In this document: in pieces, positions 8,753 to 21,918 of the stretch
Layout: every line of letters begins with the position of its first letter
Numbering within the stretch: the stretch's first letter is position 1
Assembly: GCA_965237765.1 (NCBI GenBank)
Contig: OZ250157.1
Location: 806,001-870,000 of the forward strand
Length of the DNA stretch: 64,000 nt
Origin: WTGJ01 sp965237765
GTDB lineage: Bacteria; Chloroflexota; Anaerolineae; Aggregatilineales; Phototrophicaceae
Reading direction: 5' to 3'
Notes under the pieces: generated by a model
Database searches by the model: none
What the model was told of the DNA's origin: nothing
Seen by the model: only the letters and a program-made list of their open reading frames with translations
Translations under genes and position numbers: made by a program

Positions 8753-8861
8753 TAATTCACATAGTTGAGTGCGCGAACGTCAATTGCGTTCGCCGTGCAT
8801 AGCGGCGCCTTTCGGATCAGGAAGAAAGACGCAGCGAGGAGAAGGTATCGAAAGAAAACGG

Positions 8862-8877
8862 CGTGGTCTCCGTATCA
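8862..8877 (-). other. 23S processing stem, 3' arm
   Basis: These 16 bases are the perfect reverse complement of 11729-11744 on the other side of the 23S. This is the usual RNase III processing stem that loops out the 23S precursor. Confidence 0.85.
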
Positions 8878-8879
8878 TG

Positions 8880-11728
<2,849 letters not shown>

Positions 11729-11744
11729 TGATACGGAGACCACG
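11729..11744 (-). other. 23S processing stem, 5' arm
   Basis: Pairs over 16 bp without mismatch with 8862-8877 beyond the 23S 3' end. Confidence 0.85.
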
Positions 11745-11789
11745 ACGTTCTCTTTTGTGTTTGCTGATACGTTCTCTCGCATTGCTATG

Positions 11790-11805
11790 CACTTGTTAAA
11801 CTGCA
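11790..11805 (-). promoter_or_regulatory. boxA-like antitermination element in the 23S leader
   Basis: The minus strand reads TGCAGTTTAACAAGTG, close to the bacterial boxA (TGCTCTTTAACAA). A near-identical element lies in the 16S leader (15324-15339). Its presence between the 11877-11904 promoter and the 23S supports an independently transcribed, antiterminated 23S-5S unit. Assigned by similarity only. Confidence 0.5.
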
Positions 11806-11876
11806 CGCGGCTTTCATGCAAGGGTTACCCTCGCTCTTCTGCCGCACGGGGTAAAATACTGCACCCCAGACCAACG

Positions 11877-11904
11877 ATTGTAGCAAGGCCTGAGGCGCTG
11901 TCAA
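11877..11904 (-). promoter_or_regulatory. Sigma70-type promoter of the 23S-5S unit
   Basis: On the minus strand: TTGACA (11904-11899), 16-bp spacer, TACAAT (11882-11877). It lies after the haloperoxidase stop and about 130 nt before the 23S processing stem, so it would drive 23S-5S without the 16S. Confidence 0.75.
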
Positions 11905-11938
11905 GACCGGTTATTGCGAATTTAGGGCGAATTTCCCC

Positions 11939-13342
11939 TCATTCGCTCCGATCATACCGCAGCGGATCCGGCTCCAGCGCCTGCGCTGGTCCGCGCTCCG
12001 CTGCCGTACCGTCCATCAACGTCACGAAGTATTCGTACATCATGTCGCCGAATACACTGCACATTGCCGCGCTTGCATCCACTGCCGCCTGGAAATGGGC
12101 GCCCGCTAAGACTCGACTCCAGCCACAGGATTCTTCGAAATCTGTCCAGGTCGCAAAGTGCAGCTCGATATCCTCTGCCGGTGTGATACCCGGTTCGATC
12201 CGCGATGAGCCGGCGGAATATGGTACCGTCCAGTTCAGCTCATCCGTGCCAAAGTAGCGGCGCAACGCCTGACTGTGGGCGTAACAGCCGCAAGTTGAAG
12301 CCGAAGGATACTCCGTGTGATCCGCCTCGGGGATGTAACTCCGCCATTGACTGGCCGGAATCTCCATCGTTCCCATTCCCGGACCACCCCAGGCTGTTAC
12401 CAGCTCATCCCCATATACATGTTGAACTGCGGTTACGGGACGCACTGCATCATAACGCCACTTCTCCTGCCAGGTGACGATAGAAGAATCGACGGCGGCC
12501 AACATGCTCAGGAAGTGTACCCGGGCGAAATCGGCCGGACCCAAATGATTCTGGACCGCCGCACCAATGAACGAGTAACCCAGCGAGATGATCTTGTTAT
12601 CAAAGAACTCGGCAGTCATCTTCTGTTCATCCGTGAGGTTCGTAGAAACTTCCAGGATATGGTCCACTTGCGCTTTATAAGCATCCCAATTCTCCGGGTT
12701 GCTGCTCGTGGGCACCGGGTGACGGAAATCACGTGGGTTGAAATCCGCATATGGCTCCATATTGGCCATCTGCGGCGTCACAAACTGCCGCACCGTGTAC
12801 GTACCGAGCCCCACTCGACGGATTAGCGGTTGCTAGCGCCCGGCATCCACCAGCTCATGCGCCGTGTTGACCGGCGCATAACCAGTCGTATCCGCATAAT
12901 TGCCAGTTTGGTTCATGCCATCATGCAGTCGCGCTGCCACGGCACCTTTACCGGCCGCGGCACCGATCCCAGCGGCTGTGGTCAGATCCATGTTATCCGC
13001 AGGATCCAGCCCGAAGTCCGTCAGGTATGTGATCCAAACATCTTCCCGACGCGGTACCATACCCCGCAGCGAGTGGTAGGCGGCATACAGCATGGCGGTA
13101 TTGACGTTGGTACCCGTCCACTCCGATTCCGGCTGGCGCTCAAAGCGGGTGTAGATACCCACCGCCGTTGGGTGATAGGGCGCAGTTGCATCCACCAAAG
13201 CGGTCAGAAGGCTAGAAGTCACCCGGTTAACCAGGGTCACATCACCGAGCGTATACGAAACATCCCTCACTAGGACTGGGATCAGTCGTGGGATGATCAC
13301 CTGCTCCATCGAATGTCCAGTCGCCAACTCAAACGGTGGCAA
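11939..13342 (-). pseudogene. Vanadium-dependent haloperoxidase-like (PAP2 superfamily) gene with an in-frame TAG, inside the 16S-23S spacer
   Basis: Two segments in the same frame, 13342-12833 and its continuation to 11939, are separated only by TAG at 12833-12835. The reading across is VDAGR*QPLIRRVGLG, where family members usually have a Trp before QPL, so TGG to TAG is likely. The C-terminal part keeps vanadate/phosphate-site motifs: KWRYDAVRPVTAV, HTEYPSASTCG and SRVLAGAHFQAAVD. The N-terminal part has the helical TAMLYAAYHSLR region. No ATG or signal peptide is in frame upstream: the frame opens with TTG (13342) or ATG near 13309, and an ATG at ~13404 is in another frame. The gene is probably inactive, or the stop may be a sequence error. 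Its placement between tRNA-Ala and 23S is abnormal. Confidence 0.8.
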
Positions 13343-13487
13343 CGGTGGGAGCGGCGGCGGCGGCGGTTGTGCTTGAACTATTCCGCCCAGCGAGCAGCAT
13401 GACAGTTTTGAACTGTTTGTATGAGCAATCTATTCCAAAACATAAAGGGAACGCAAAGAGAAAAGTGGCGATACTAAAGAAGAAGAG

Positions 13488-13559
13488 TGGAGATGCGGGG
13501 ATTCGAACCCCGGACCTATGCCTTGCAAAGGCACCGCTCTCCCACTGAGCTACATCCCC
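13488..13559 (-). tRNA. tRNA-Ala (TGC)
   Basis: 72 nt folding into a full cloverleaf: acceptor GGGGATG/CATCTCC, anticodon loop TTTGCAA, TTCGAAT T-loop, discriminator A. CCA is not encoded. It follows tRNA-Ile in the 16S spacer, as in many rrn operons. Confidence 0.95.
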
Positions 13560-13564
13560 GCCAG

Positions 13565-13639
<75 letters not shown>

Positions 13640-13660
13640 GCCCGGTGCGGGTTAAGAGCT

Positions 13661-13678
13661 GAGCAGTGCAGCAGAAGG
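13661..13678 (-). other. 16S processing stem, 3' arm
   Basis: Complementary to 15306-15324 upstream of the 16S: 11 bp, a one-base bulge, then 7 bp. This forms the precursor stem for 16S release. Confidence 0.75.
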
Positions 13679-13791
13679 TCCACTGAGAGGTGGTGGTTCG
13701 ATTTCGCGAGCGATCTTCGGGTGAAGATCGCCTGCCAGGGTTTGACGACCCTGTTTGGCGATTCCCCCTGTCGGGGCAATCGCTGGTTTCT

Positions 13792-15297
<1,506 letters not shown>

Positions 15298-15305
15298 ACA
15301 GTTTC

Positions 15306-15324
15306 CCTTCTGTCTGCACTGCTC
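15306..15324 (-). other. 16S processing stem, 5' arm
   Basis: Pairs with 13661-13678 on the far side of the 16S, with a single unpaired base. It overlaps the edge of the boxA-like element. Confidence 0.75.
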
Positions 15325-15339
15325 AACTGTTAACCTGCA
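15324..15339 (-). promoter_or_regulatory. boxA-like element in the 16S leader
   Basis: The minus strand reads TGCAGGTTAACAGTTG, matching the element before the 23S (11790-11805) in its TGCAG-TTAACA core. It lies between the rrn promoter and the 16S. Confidence 0.5.
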
Positions 15340-15420
15340 CCGCCCGCCGCGGAACGTATCGCATTCCGCCTTTCGGGCGCCTGCTCATGTGCAAAGGGTC
15401 GCCCATGCAGCAGGAGGTAT

Positions 15421-15449
15421 ATCGTACCGAACCGTAACCATCCTGTCAA
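15421..15449 (-). promoter_or_regulatory. rrn promoter for 16S and tRNA-Ile/tRNA-Ala
   Basis: Minus strand: TTGACA (15449-15444), 17-bp spacer, TACGAT (15426-15421), about 100 nt before the 16S leader elements. This is a near-consensus sigma70 promoter. Confidence 0.8.
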
Positions 15450-15590
15450 CACCCATTTCGGGTCAATTTCCAGATTGACTTATTCCGCCGCCGCTTCGAC
15501 GATGCGCCCGCGCAGGTGCTGGGTCGTCCAGATCTCCCCCGCCAACCCAGCGGCCGCTCCTGCTGGACGAATGCGCGCGCGCGCCACCCC

Positions 15591-16229
15591 TCAATCGTCA
15601 TCGTCGTCGTTGTGGTTCGTATCCACCCCATCCAGCGAATCCTGGTCGACGAAATACACCTTCAGCGTCGCCAGCTGCGTGGGCAGGTCCACCTGCTCCA
15701 CCACGATGCGGATCGGCGTAACCCCGCTGCGCGCACGCACATCCGACCACAAAGCGGACTGCTTCCCCGGCTGCAAGAGCGCCAGATTGTCATACACCAG
15801 CTTCAGCGAACCGCGGTCCGGCAGAATACGCCCGAATTCTATCACGATCAAAGTCAGTAACACCGCCAGGTTGATCGCGAACATCTCCTCCCATTGCTCC
15901 GAATTCATGAGCAAGGCGTTCGCCAACGAGATCGTGAAGACGGTGAAGAGGTAGGTCATATCGCGCAGCGAAATCGCTACCGTGCGGAAGCGCAGCAGCG
16001 AGAAGATGGCGAAGATGCCGAAGCCAACGGCCAGGCTGATCTCTAGATTTACCATCACCACGATGACGATGTAGATCAGCTCCGCGCCAACGACGAGGGC
16101 GAGGGCGTAAGTGCGGCTCGGTTTGCGGCGCAGGTAGAGGGCCCGTACGATGAGGGCCACCACCAGCAGGTTCAGCCCAAAGCGCCCTAGATAGTTGACG
16201 ATGATATCATAGTTAATGGTGCTCTCCAT
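15591..16229 (-). CDS. DUF4956 membrane protein
   Basis: 212 aa from ATG 16229 (GAGGGGG nine bases upstream); upstream in-frame codons look non-coding. Three or four hydrophobic helices in the first ~130 residues are followed by the family hallmark GFGIFAIFSLLRFRT and a soluble C-terminal half with an RIVVEQVDLPTQLATLKVYF segment. The tail ends in five aspartates. DUF4956 proteins often sit beside VTC/polyphosphate or CotH genes, but none is here, so no function is proposed. It is monocistronic, with a promoter at 16307-16336. It lies upstream of, and in the same direction as, the rrn promoter. Confidence 0.85.
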   Translation of the reverse strand: MESTINYDIIVNYLGRFGLNLLVVALIVRALYLRRKPSRTYALALVVGAELIYIVIVVMVNLEISLAVGFGIFAIFSLLRFRTVAISLRDMTYLFTVFTISLANALLMNSEQWEEMFAINLAVLLTLIVIEFGRILPDRGSLKLVYDNLALLQPGKQSALWSDVRARSGVTPIRIVVEQVDLPTQLATLKVYFVDQDSLDGVDTNHNDDDDD

Positions 16230-16306
16230 TGTGCAAGCCCCCTCGTTAGGCGCGAGCCGCGCCAGCCTGACTAGACGCAGGCGCCCGACCACCGGACATC
16301 GCTCCC

Positions 16307-16336
16307 AGTATAAACGGAGTGTTACAGGAATGTAAA
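16307..16336 (-). promoter_or_regulatory. Promoter of the DUF4956 gene
   Basis: Minus strand: TTTACA (16336-16331), 18-bp spacer, TATACT (16312-16307), about 80 nt before ATG 16229. It follows the terminator of the SDR gene. Confidence 0.6.
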
Positions 16337-16365
16337 GTGATTGTAACGTAAACTGCGTGCATAGC

Positions 16366-16390
16366 CAAAAACCCCCGCCGTAGCGAGGGC
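16366..16390 (-). terminator. Rho-independent terminator after the SDR gene
   Basis: In the transcript, CCCTCGC, a TACG loop and GCGGGGG form a 7-bp stem (one G-T pair) followed by TTTTT. It lies about 35 nt beyond the SDR stop. Confidence 0.75.
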
Positions 16391-16422
16391 TCAGGGATGG
16401 CGCCTGGATGGAGCAGGAGCGG

Positions 16423-17178
16423 CTAGGCCGCCGTGATCCCCCCATCCACCGGCACAATCACGCCGGTCAGGAAGCTGGCGTCTTCTGATGCCAACCAGCA
16501 GATCGTCGCGGCCACTTCCTCCGCTTCGGCGATGCGCCCGAGTGGATGCTTGGTCGACCAGATCTCCTCCGCGCCCTCGCCGAAATCCGCCCAGGCCTTA
16601 TCGGTCATCGGCGTGCGCACTGTGCCGGGGCAAACGCAATTGGCGCGCACCCCCTGCCCCGCGTGGTCGATAGCAAGCGCCCGCGTCAACTGCACGAGTG
16701 CTCCTTTCGCCGCTCCGTAAGCCGGCAACCCCGCCAGCGCCACCAACCCCACATAGGACGAGACGTTGACGACGCTGCCGCGCGTCTCGATCAGGGCCGG
16801 CAACGCATACTTGCAGAGGTAGAAAGCGCCATGCAAGTTCACGGCGAAGACCTGGTGCCATTCCTCCAGCGTCGTCTCTACCACCGTCCGATTCCGCAGG
16901 ACGACGCCGGCGTTATTCACCAGGCAATCGATGCGTCCAAAACGTTTTAACGTTTCCGCCACGGCAATCTCACATCGGCTTGCATCGCGCACATCACAGG
17001 GGGTAAATATGCCTTCGCCGCCGGCCGCCATCACAGCATCCAGGGTATCGGCCGCCTTGACCTCATCTCGCGCTGCCAGGGCCACGTGCCAGCCCATGCG
17101 CACGAAACGCAGCGCGCTTGCCCGGCCAATCCCCGAATTGCCACCCGAAATCAACGCCACTGGCGCTTGTTCGTTCAT
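16423..17178 (-). CDS. SDR-family NAD(P)-dependent oxidoreductase
   Basis: 251 aa from ATG 17178, classical SDR length. It has the cofactor motif SGGNSGIG near residues 11-18, NNAG near residue 90, and catalytic S-Y-K (VNVSS...PAYGAAK). The C-terminal SEDASFLTGVIVPVDGG is the usual tetramer-interface end. It catalyses oxidation or reduction of an alcohol/carbonyl; the substrate cannot be read from sequence. The gene is divergent from the ABC importer operon (139 bp apart), has its own terminator, and shows no operon partner. Confidence 0.92.
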   Translation of the reverse strand: MNEQAPVALISGGNSGIGRASALRFVRMGWHVALAARDEVKAADTLDAVMAAGGEGIFTPCDVRDASRCEIAVAETLKRFGRIDCLVNNAGVVLRNRTVVETTLEEWHQVFAVNLHGAFYLCKYALPALIETRGSVVNVSSYVGLVALAGLPAYGAAKGALVQLTRALAIDHAGQGVRANCVCPGTVRTPMTDKAWADFGEGAEEIWSTKHPLGRIAEAEEVAATICWLASEDASFLTGVIVPVDGGITAA

Positions 17179-17226
17179 CTTGCCCCACCCTTCTCGTATT
17201 CCACCATGTTGAATCCTGCGCTCAAT

Positions 17227-17255
17227 TTGACAAGTCCACCCCAAATGCGTCAAAT
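17227..17255 (+). promoter_or_regulatory. Possible promoter of the ABC-Hyu operon
   Basis: TTGACA (17227-17232), 17-bp spacer, TCAAAT (17250-17255), about 60 nt before the first substrate-binding protein gene. The -35 is perfect and the -10 is weak (4 of 6). There is no other candidate in the 139-bp divergent gap. Confidence 0.35.
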
Positions 17256-17316
17256 TCGCGGTGTCGCAGCGGAAGACCCCGCGCGACAGATACTCTAGCA
17301 TAGGGGAGAACTACTC

Positions 17317-18900
17317 ATGAACAGACGTACCATCACGCTAATCCTGCTGGTCACGTTGTTAGCGGTAGGAATCGCACAGGCTCAGGACGATGGCCCGCGC
17401 GTCCTGCGCGCCAACTTTGCCTGGCCGACCTTCATCGACCCCCATGTCGGCTCCGACTTCTCCAGTTCGATCTCCATCACCAACCTCTATGACACGCTCA
17501 TCTTCCCGAACCCCGCTGGCGGCGCCGACCCCTGGGTGGCAGAAAGTTGGGAAGCTTCGGAAGACGGCCTCACCTACACCTTCCACTTGCGCTCGGGCGT
17601 GCTCTTCCATGATGGCAGTGAGGTTCAAGCCAGCGACATTGCCTATAGCTACAATCGCCTGAAAGAAATCGGCGAGGGCTTCTCCTACCTACTCCCGACA
17701 GCCACGGTGGAAACGCCGGATGATTACACCGTCCAATTCACACTGGGAAATTCCGACCCGCTCTTCACCCTGCGCCTCGCGCGTTTCTACTTCGTGAATG
17801 AAGAGCTGGTGCGCGCCAAATACGATGAGGGAATCTACGGCGATCACGGCGATTACGGCAAGGAATGGCTGCTCACCAATGACGCCGGCTCCGGTCCCTA
17901 CCAGGTCGTCGAGTTTTCGCTGGCCGAATACTTGCGCATGCAGCGCTATACCGGTTACTGGAATCAGGATGCCTTCGTGGATAACGCGGCGGATGAGGTT
18001 ACTTTCATCGGCACCACCGAGGCGGCCACCATCCGCTCGCTTTTCCATAATGGCGAGATAGAAATCAGCGACCCCTGGCAGAGCATCGAAGCCTATGAGG
18101 CCCTGGGCAATATTGACGGCGTGCACATCGACACGACTTCGATGGGCTCTTCACTCTACTACATGCTGAACAACATCCTGCCGCCCTTCGATGACGTGAA
18201 TTGCCGCCGCGCCGCCGCCCTCGCCTATGATTACGAGATCATAGTTACTCTCGAATGGCCGGGCACGCCGGCGATGGTCGGCATCCTCTCGCAATCCACG
18301 CCCGGGCACAACCCGGATGTCTTCACTCCACGGCAGGATCTGGACGCCGCCCGCGCCGCTCTGGCCGAATGCCAGTACGCTGATAACCTTGCCGATTACC
18401 CCATCAAGCTCGTCTGGGTTACGGAAGTGCCGGATGAAGAGAAATTCGCCCTGCTCTTCCAGGCCAACATGGCCGAAATCGGCATGGTGGTGAACGTCGT
18501 CGGCAATCCCTGGACCGTCGTCGTCGAGGAGACTGCCAGCAAGGAGCTGAGCCCGCATATCGTCACGCTCTATACCGGCGCTGATTTGCCGGAGGCCGGC
18601 TTGCTCATCGAGCAGCGCTATCATTCGAAAACCGCCGCCACCTTCTTCCAGAACGAATGGCTGGAAGATCCGGAGCTGGACGCGGCCATCGAAGACGCGC
18701 TGGCGACCGTCGACATCGACGAGCGCTTCGCCAAATACATGACGCTGCAGGAGCATCTCGCCGAGCGCGTGGTCTCCTTCTTCCTCTATGACCAGCTGGA
18801 GAAGCGCGCCGTCGCCGATTACGTGGATTGGGATTCGTCAGCGGGCGCCCGTATCCAGGGCTACCACTACTACCTGCCGCAAATCGGCGTGAATAACTAG
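17317..18900 (+). CDS. ABC transporter substrate-binding protein, SBP_bac_5 family (first copy)
   Basis: 527 aa. The signal peptide (MNRR, hydrophobic to about residue 21, AQA) would be exported; no lipobox Cys is seen. The mature protein has the peptide/nickel-binding layout: WPTFIDPHVGSDF near the start, LYDTLIFP, AESWEASEDGLTYTFHLRSGVLFHDGS, and a late domain with FALLFQANMAEIG. It captures the substrate for the permease/ATPase set encoded 2-7 kb downstream. A second paralogue of the same length follows, so the importer may recognise two related ligands. Linkage to HyuA/HyuB genes suggests cyclic amides or their derivatives rather than plain peptides; this is inference. Confidence 0.92.
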   Translation: MNRRTITLILLVTLLAVGIAQAQDDGPRVLRANFAWPTFIDPHVGSDFSSSISITNLYDTLIFPNPAGGADPWVAESWEASEDGLTYTFHLRSGVLFHDGSEVQASDIAYSYNRLKEIGEGFSYLLPTATVETPDDYTVQFTLGNSDPLFTLRLARFYFVNEELVRAKYDEGIYGDHGDYGKEWLLTNDAGSGPYQVVEFSLAEYLRMQRYTGYWNQDAFVDNAADEVTFIGTTEAATIRSLFHNGEIEISDPWQSIEAYEALGNIDGVHIDTTSMGSSLYYMLNNILPPFDDVNCRRAAALAYDYEIIVTLEWPGTPAMVGILSQSTPGHNPDVFTPRQDLDAARAALAECQYADNLADYPIKLVWVTEVPDEEKFALLFQANMAEIGMVVNVVGNPWTVVVEETASKELSPHIVTLYTGADLPEAGLLIEQRYHSKTAATFFQNEWLEDPELDAAIEDALATVDIDERFAKYMTLQEHLAERVVSFFLYDQLEKRAVADYVDWDSSAGARIQGYHYYLPQIGVNN

Positions 18901-18914
18901 ACAGATAGTTACGT

Positions 18915-18954
18915 GGGGCGGAGGGGGCCGGCTTGTCTGGCCGATCTCCGCCCC
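18915..18954 (+). other. Intergenic stem-loop after the first substrate-binding protein gene
   Basis: GGGGCGGAG (18915-18923) pairs perfectly with CTCCGCCCC (18946-18954), with an inner GGCC pair. No immediate T-run follows, so mRNA 3'-end stabilisation or partial termination is more likely than full termination. A comparable hairpin follows the second copy. Confidence 0.6.
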
Positions 18955-19154
18955 CAATCTTGATATTTTGTGCATTGCTTAACGCGAATCGTCCCACTTT
19001 CGCCAATATTTCGTATAGAATGACCTAGTTGGAGAATTTGACACGCACCACCCTTTTGCGGCATTATTTCCTCTGGCGTCGCCTAGCGCTGGCCAATGGG
19101 CGAAACCGGGCCGGGCCGGGTGACGTCACGCGAATAAAGAAAAGGAGAGAACGC

Positions 19155-20738
19155 ATGAAAAAGCTAATCGTACTGTCGCTGGTGCTGATGCTCGTTGCCA
19201 GCGGCGCCACCCTCGCCCAGGATGATGTGCGGCAATTGCGCATCACCTTCTCCTGGCCGACCTGGATCGATCCGGCCGTCGGCGATGATTTCTCTAGCTC
19301 ACACGCGCTGGCGAACATCTACGACACCATGGTCTTCCCGAATGTTGCTGGCGGCGTTGACCCGCACCTTGCAGAAAGCTGGGAAGTATCCGACGATGGC
19401 CTGGTTTACACCTTCCAATTGCGTCAGGGCATCATGTTCCACGATGGCACCGAGATACTGGCCAGCGATGTCGCTTATAGCTTCAACCGACTGGTAGCCA
19501 TCGGCGAAGGCTATGCCTACCTGATGCCCGCGGCCTCGGTGGCAGCGCTGGATGATTACACCGTCCAGTTCACCCTCTCGAAACCGGATGGTCTGTTCGT
19601 TCCACGTCTGGTACGCCTGTATATCGCCAACGAAGACCTGGTCCGCGAGAATACGCAGGCCGACGGCATCTATGGCGACGAAGGCGACTATGGCAAGCAA
19701 TGGCTGCTGGGCCACGATGCCGGTTCCGGCCCCTTCATGGTTACCGACTATCCGCAGGTCGGCTACCTGGCTATGGCGCGCTGGGATGGCTGGTGGAATG
19801 GCGCAACCTTCGCCGAGAACGCACCCGATACCCTCACCTATATCGACACCACTGAGGCAGCCACGGTGCGTTCGCTCATTCTGGATGACCAGCTGGAAAT
19901 TTCCGATGCCTGGCAGACCATCGAATCACTGAATTTCTTCGAAGAGCTGGATGACACGCACGTCCAGGCCTTCCCGTCGATGTCCAGCTTCTACTACATG
20001 ATGAACAACCGCCTGGCGCCATTGGATGATGTCCATTGCCGCCGCGCCCTCGCTTACGCCTATGACTACGAACAGGTCGTCGCTCTCGAATGGCCCGGCA
20101 CGCAGGCGATGATCGGGCCCGTACCGCAGACCGTCGGCGGCCACAACCCGGATGTCACCGTGTATCGGCGCGACCTGGATAAAGCGATGGAAGAGCTGGC
20201 CCAGTGCCAGTACGCCGATAACCTCGCGGATTACCCCATCGATGTCGTCTGGATCAGCGAAGTGCCTTTCGAGGAGCAATTCGCGTTGCTCTTCCAGCAC
20301 AATGCCTCCGATATCGGCGCTGTTGTCAATGTGAAGACCGTCCCCTGGACCAGCTACGTCGAAGACGCCAGCACTCTGGAGACCAGCCCGCATATCTCGA
20401 CGATCTATGTCTCGACCGACTTGCCGGAAGCCGGCCTCATGCTGCAACAACGCTACACCTCGCCGACCGCCAATACCTGGCAGCAGAACGAATGGCTACT
20501 GGACGAAGAGCTGGATCAAGCGATCGCCGATTCCCTGCTCATCGTCGATGAGGAAGCGCGCTTCGCCCGCTATCGCGAGCTGCAAGCGCAGATCGCCGAT
20601 ATGTCGCCCTCGCTCTTCCTCTATGACCAACTGAACAAGCATGCCGTCAAGGACCATGTGATCTGGACGCCGGAAAACAACAGCTCCGTAATGGGCTATC
20701 AGATCTTCGCCGCTCACATCAGCGTCAACGACGAGTAA
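19155..20738 (+). CDS. ABC transporter substrate-binding protein, SBP_bac_5 family (second copy)
   Basis: 527 aa from ATG 19155, chosen because AAAGGAGAG lies just upstream and the protein then opens with a clean signal peptide (MKKLIVLSLVLMLVASGATLA). It is collinear with the first copy: WPTWIDPAVGDDF, IYDTMVFP, AESWEVSDDGLVYTFQLR, FALLFQHNASDIG. The pair clearly arose by duplication and has diverged over the whole length. It probably serves the same permease complex. The 254-nt gap before it holds a stem-loop and no recognisable gene. Confidence 0.92.
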   Translation: MKKLIVLSLVLMLVASGATLAQDDVRQLRITFSWPTWIDPAVGDDFSSSHALANIYDTMVFPNVAGGVDPHLAESWEVSDDGLVYTFQLRQGIMFHDGTEILASDVAYSFNRLVAIGEGYAYLMPAASVAALDDYTVQFTLSKPDGLFVPRLVRLYIANEDLVRENTQADGIYGDEGDYGKQWLLGHDAGSGPFMVTDYPQVGYLAMARWDGWWNGATFAENAPDTLTYIDTTEAATVRSLILDDQLEISDAWQTIESLNFFEELDDTHVQAFPSMSSFYYMMNNRLAPLDDVHCRRALAYAYDYEQVVALEWPGTQAMIGPVPQTVGGHNPDVTVYRRDLDKAMEELAQCQYADNLADYPIDVVWISEVPFEEQFALLFQHNASDIGAVVNVKTVPWTSYVEDASTLETSPHISTIYVSTDLPEAGLMLQQRYTSPTANTWQQNEWLLDEELDQAIADSLLIVDEEARFARYRELQAQIADMSPSLFLYDQLNKHAVKDHVIWTPENNSSVMGYQIFAAHISVNDE

Positions 20739-20762
20739 ACGAGCGGTAGTTGAACGCAATCA

Positions 20763-20798
20763 GTGGGAGGCGCGGTCCGTAAAGACCGCGCCTCCCAC
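20763..20798 (+). other. Perfect 15-bp stem-loop between substrate-binding protein and permease genes
   Basis: GTGGGAGGCGCGGTC, loop CGTAAA, then the exact complement. It lacks a T-run. Hairpins at this position in importer operons commonly protect the upstream substrate-binding protein mRNA, raising its level over the permease. Confidence 0.7.
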
Positions 20799-20826
20799 GC
20801 ACACTTGAGGGGAAAGAGGCACGTCT

Positions 20827-21915
20827 ATGAATTTCTTCAACCTTGAGGAATTGCAGCGCCTGTTCCTTTTCATCGGGCGGCGCCTCTTCCACGCCATTTT
20901 CGTGCTCTTTGGCCTCAGCATCCTCATCTTCTTGCTGAGCCGCGTACTCCCCGGCGACCCGGCTCGCGTTGCCCTTGGCGCGCGCGCACCTGAAGAGATC
21001 GTCCAACGCTTGCGCGAATCGATGCATTTGAATGACCCGCTCATCGAGCAATACCGTTACTGGTTCTTCAACGCGCTGCGCGGCGACCTGGGTGATTCCT
21101 TCGTGACCCGCCGCCCGGTCATCAAAGATGTCATCCAGTTCCTACCCGCTTCGCTGGAGCTGGTCTTCCTCTCCGGCTTTATCACGGCCATCGGCGGCGT
21201 CACCCTGGGAACCATCAGCGCGCGCTATAAAGACAGCTGGGTGGATAACCTCTTGCGCGTGCTCTCGTATCTGGGGGTAGTCACTCCCGCTTTTGTGGTC
21301 GCCATCTTCTTCTTATTGCTCTTCGCTTCGAGCGTGCCGGTCAATATTCTCGGCTGGCATTTCGAGATGGATTGGTTCCCCTCCATTGGCCGCTTGAGCT
21401 CGGGGATCGATCCACCGCCGACCATCACCGGCCTCTATACGGTGGATGCCTTGCTGGCCGTGCAACCTTCCACATTCCTGGATGCCCTGCACCACCTCAT
21501 CCTACCGGCGGTGGCCCTCTCGTTGGGCGCCCTCTCGCAGGAAGCGCGCATTACGCGCTCGACGATGAGCGATAATTTGACGAAAGATTATATCGCCGCC
21601 GAACGCGCCCTCGGCATTCCAGAGCGCGTCGTTACCGGTAAATTCCTGCTCAAGCCCTCGCTCATCCCCACCGTATCCATTTTCGGGCTGGATTTCGCGG
21701 CCAACCTCTCCAATGCCTTCTTGGTGGAATTGATCTTTAATTGGCCAGGCATTTCGCGCTATGGCATCAAAGCCATGCTGCGCACCGACCTCAACGCGAT
21801 CTCCGCCGTGATCCTCATCCTGGGTGTAACCTTCATCCTCGTGAACATCATGGTCGATGTGGTCGTCGGTATTTTAGACCCGCGCATCCGTCTGCGCGGA
21901 GCAAGGAGCGATTGA
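20827..21915 (+). CDS. ABC transporter permease, DppB type
   Basis: 362 aa with GAGGGGAAAGAGG upstream of ATG. Six hydrophobic segments are visible. The N-terminal RRLFHAIFVLFGLSILIFLLSRVLPGDPA signature of DppB/OppB proteins is present (described in parts here), and the EAA-type cytoplasmic loop AAERALGIPERVV...KPSLIP is near residue 260. It forms the membrane channel with the next gene, whose start lies three bases after its stop. The insert around residues 175-205 is a little longer than in many DppB proteins. Confidence 0.93.
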   Translation: MNFFNLEELQRLFLFIGRRLFHAIFVLFGLSILIFLLSRVLPGDPARVALGARAPEEIVQRLRESMHLNDPLIEQYRYWFFNALRGDLGDSFVTRRPVIKDVIQFLPASLELVFLSGFITAIGGVTLGTISARYKDSWVDNLLRVLSYLGVVTPAFVVAIFFLLLFASSVPVNILGWHFEMDWFPSIGRLSSGIDPPPTITGLYTVDALLAVQPSTFLDALHHLILPAVALSLGALSQEARITRSTMSDNLTKDYIAAERALGIPERVVTGKFLLKPSLIPTVSIFGLDFAANLSNAFLVELIFNWPGISRYGIKAMLRTDLNAISAVILILGVTFILVNIMVDVVVGILDPRIRLRGARSD

Positions 21916-21918
21916 GTG

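Noticed and set aside
12833..12835. Pyrrolysine or other recoding at the haloperoxidase TAG
   Set aside because: Family members appear to have Trp here; no pyl genes are seen, and the gene also lacks a proper start.
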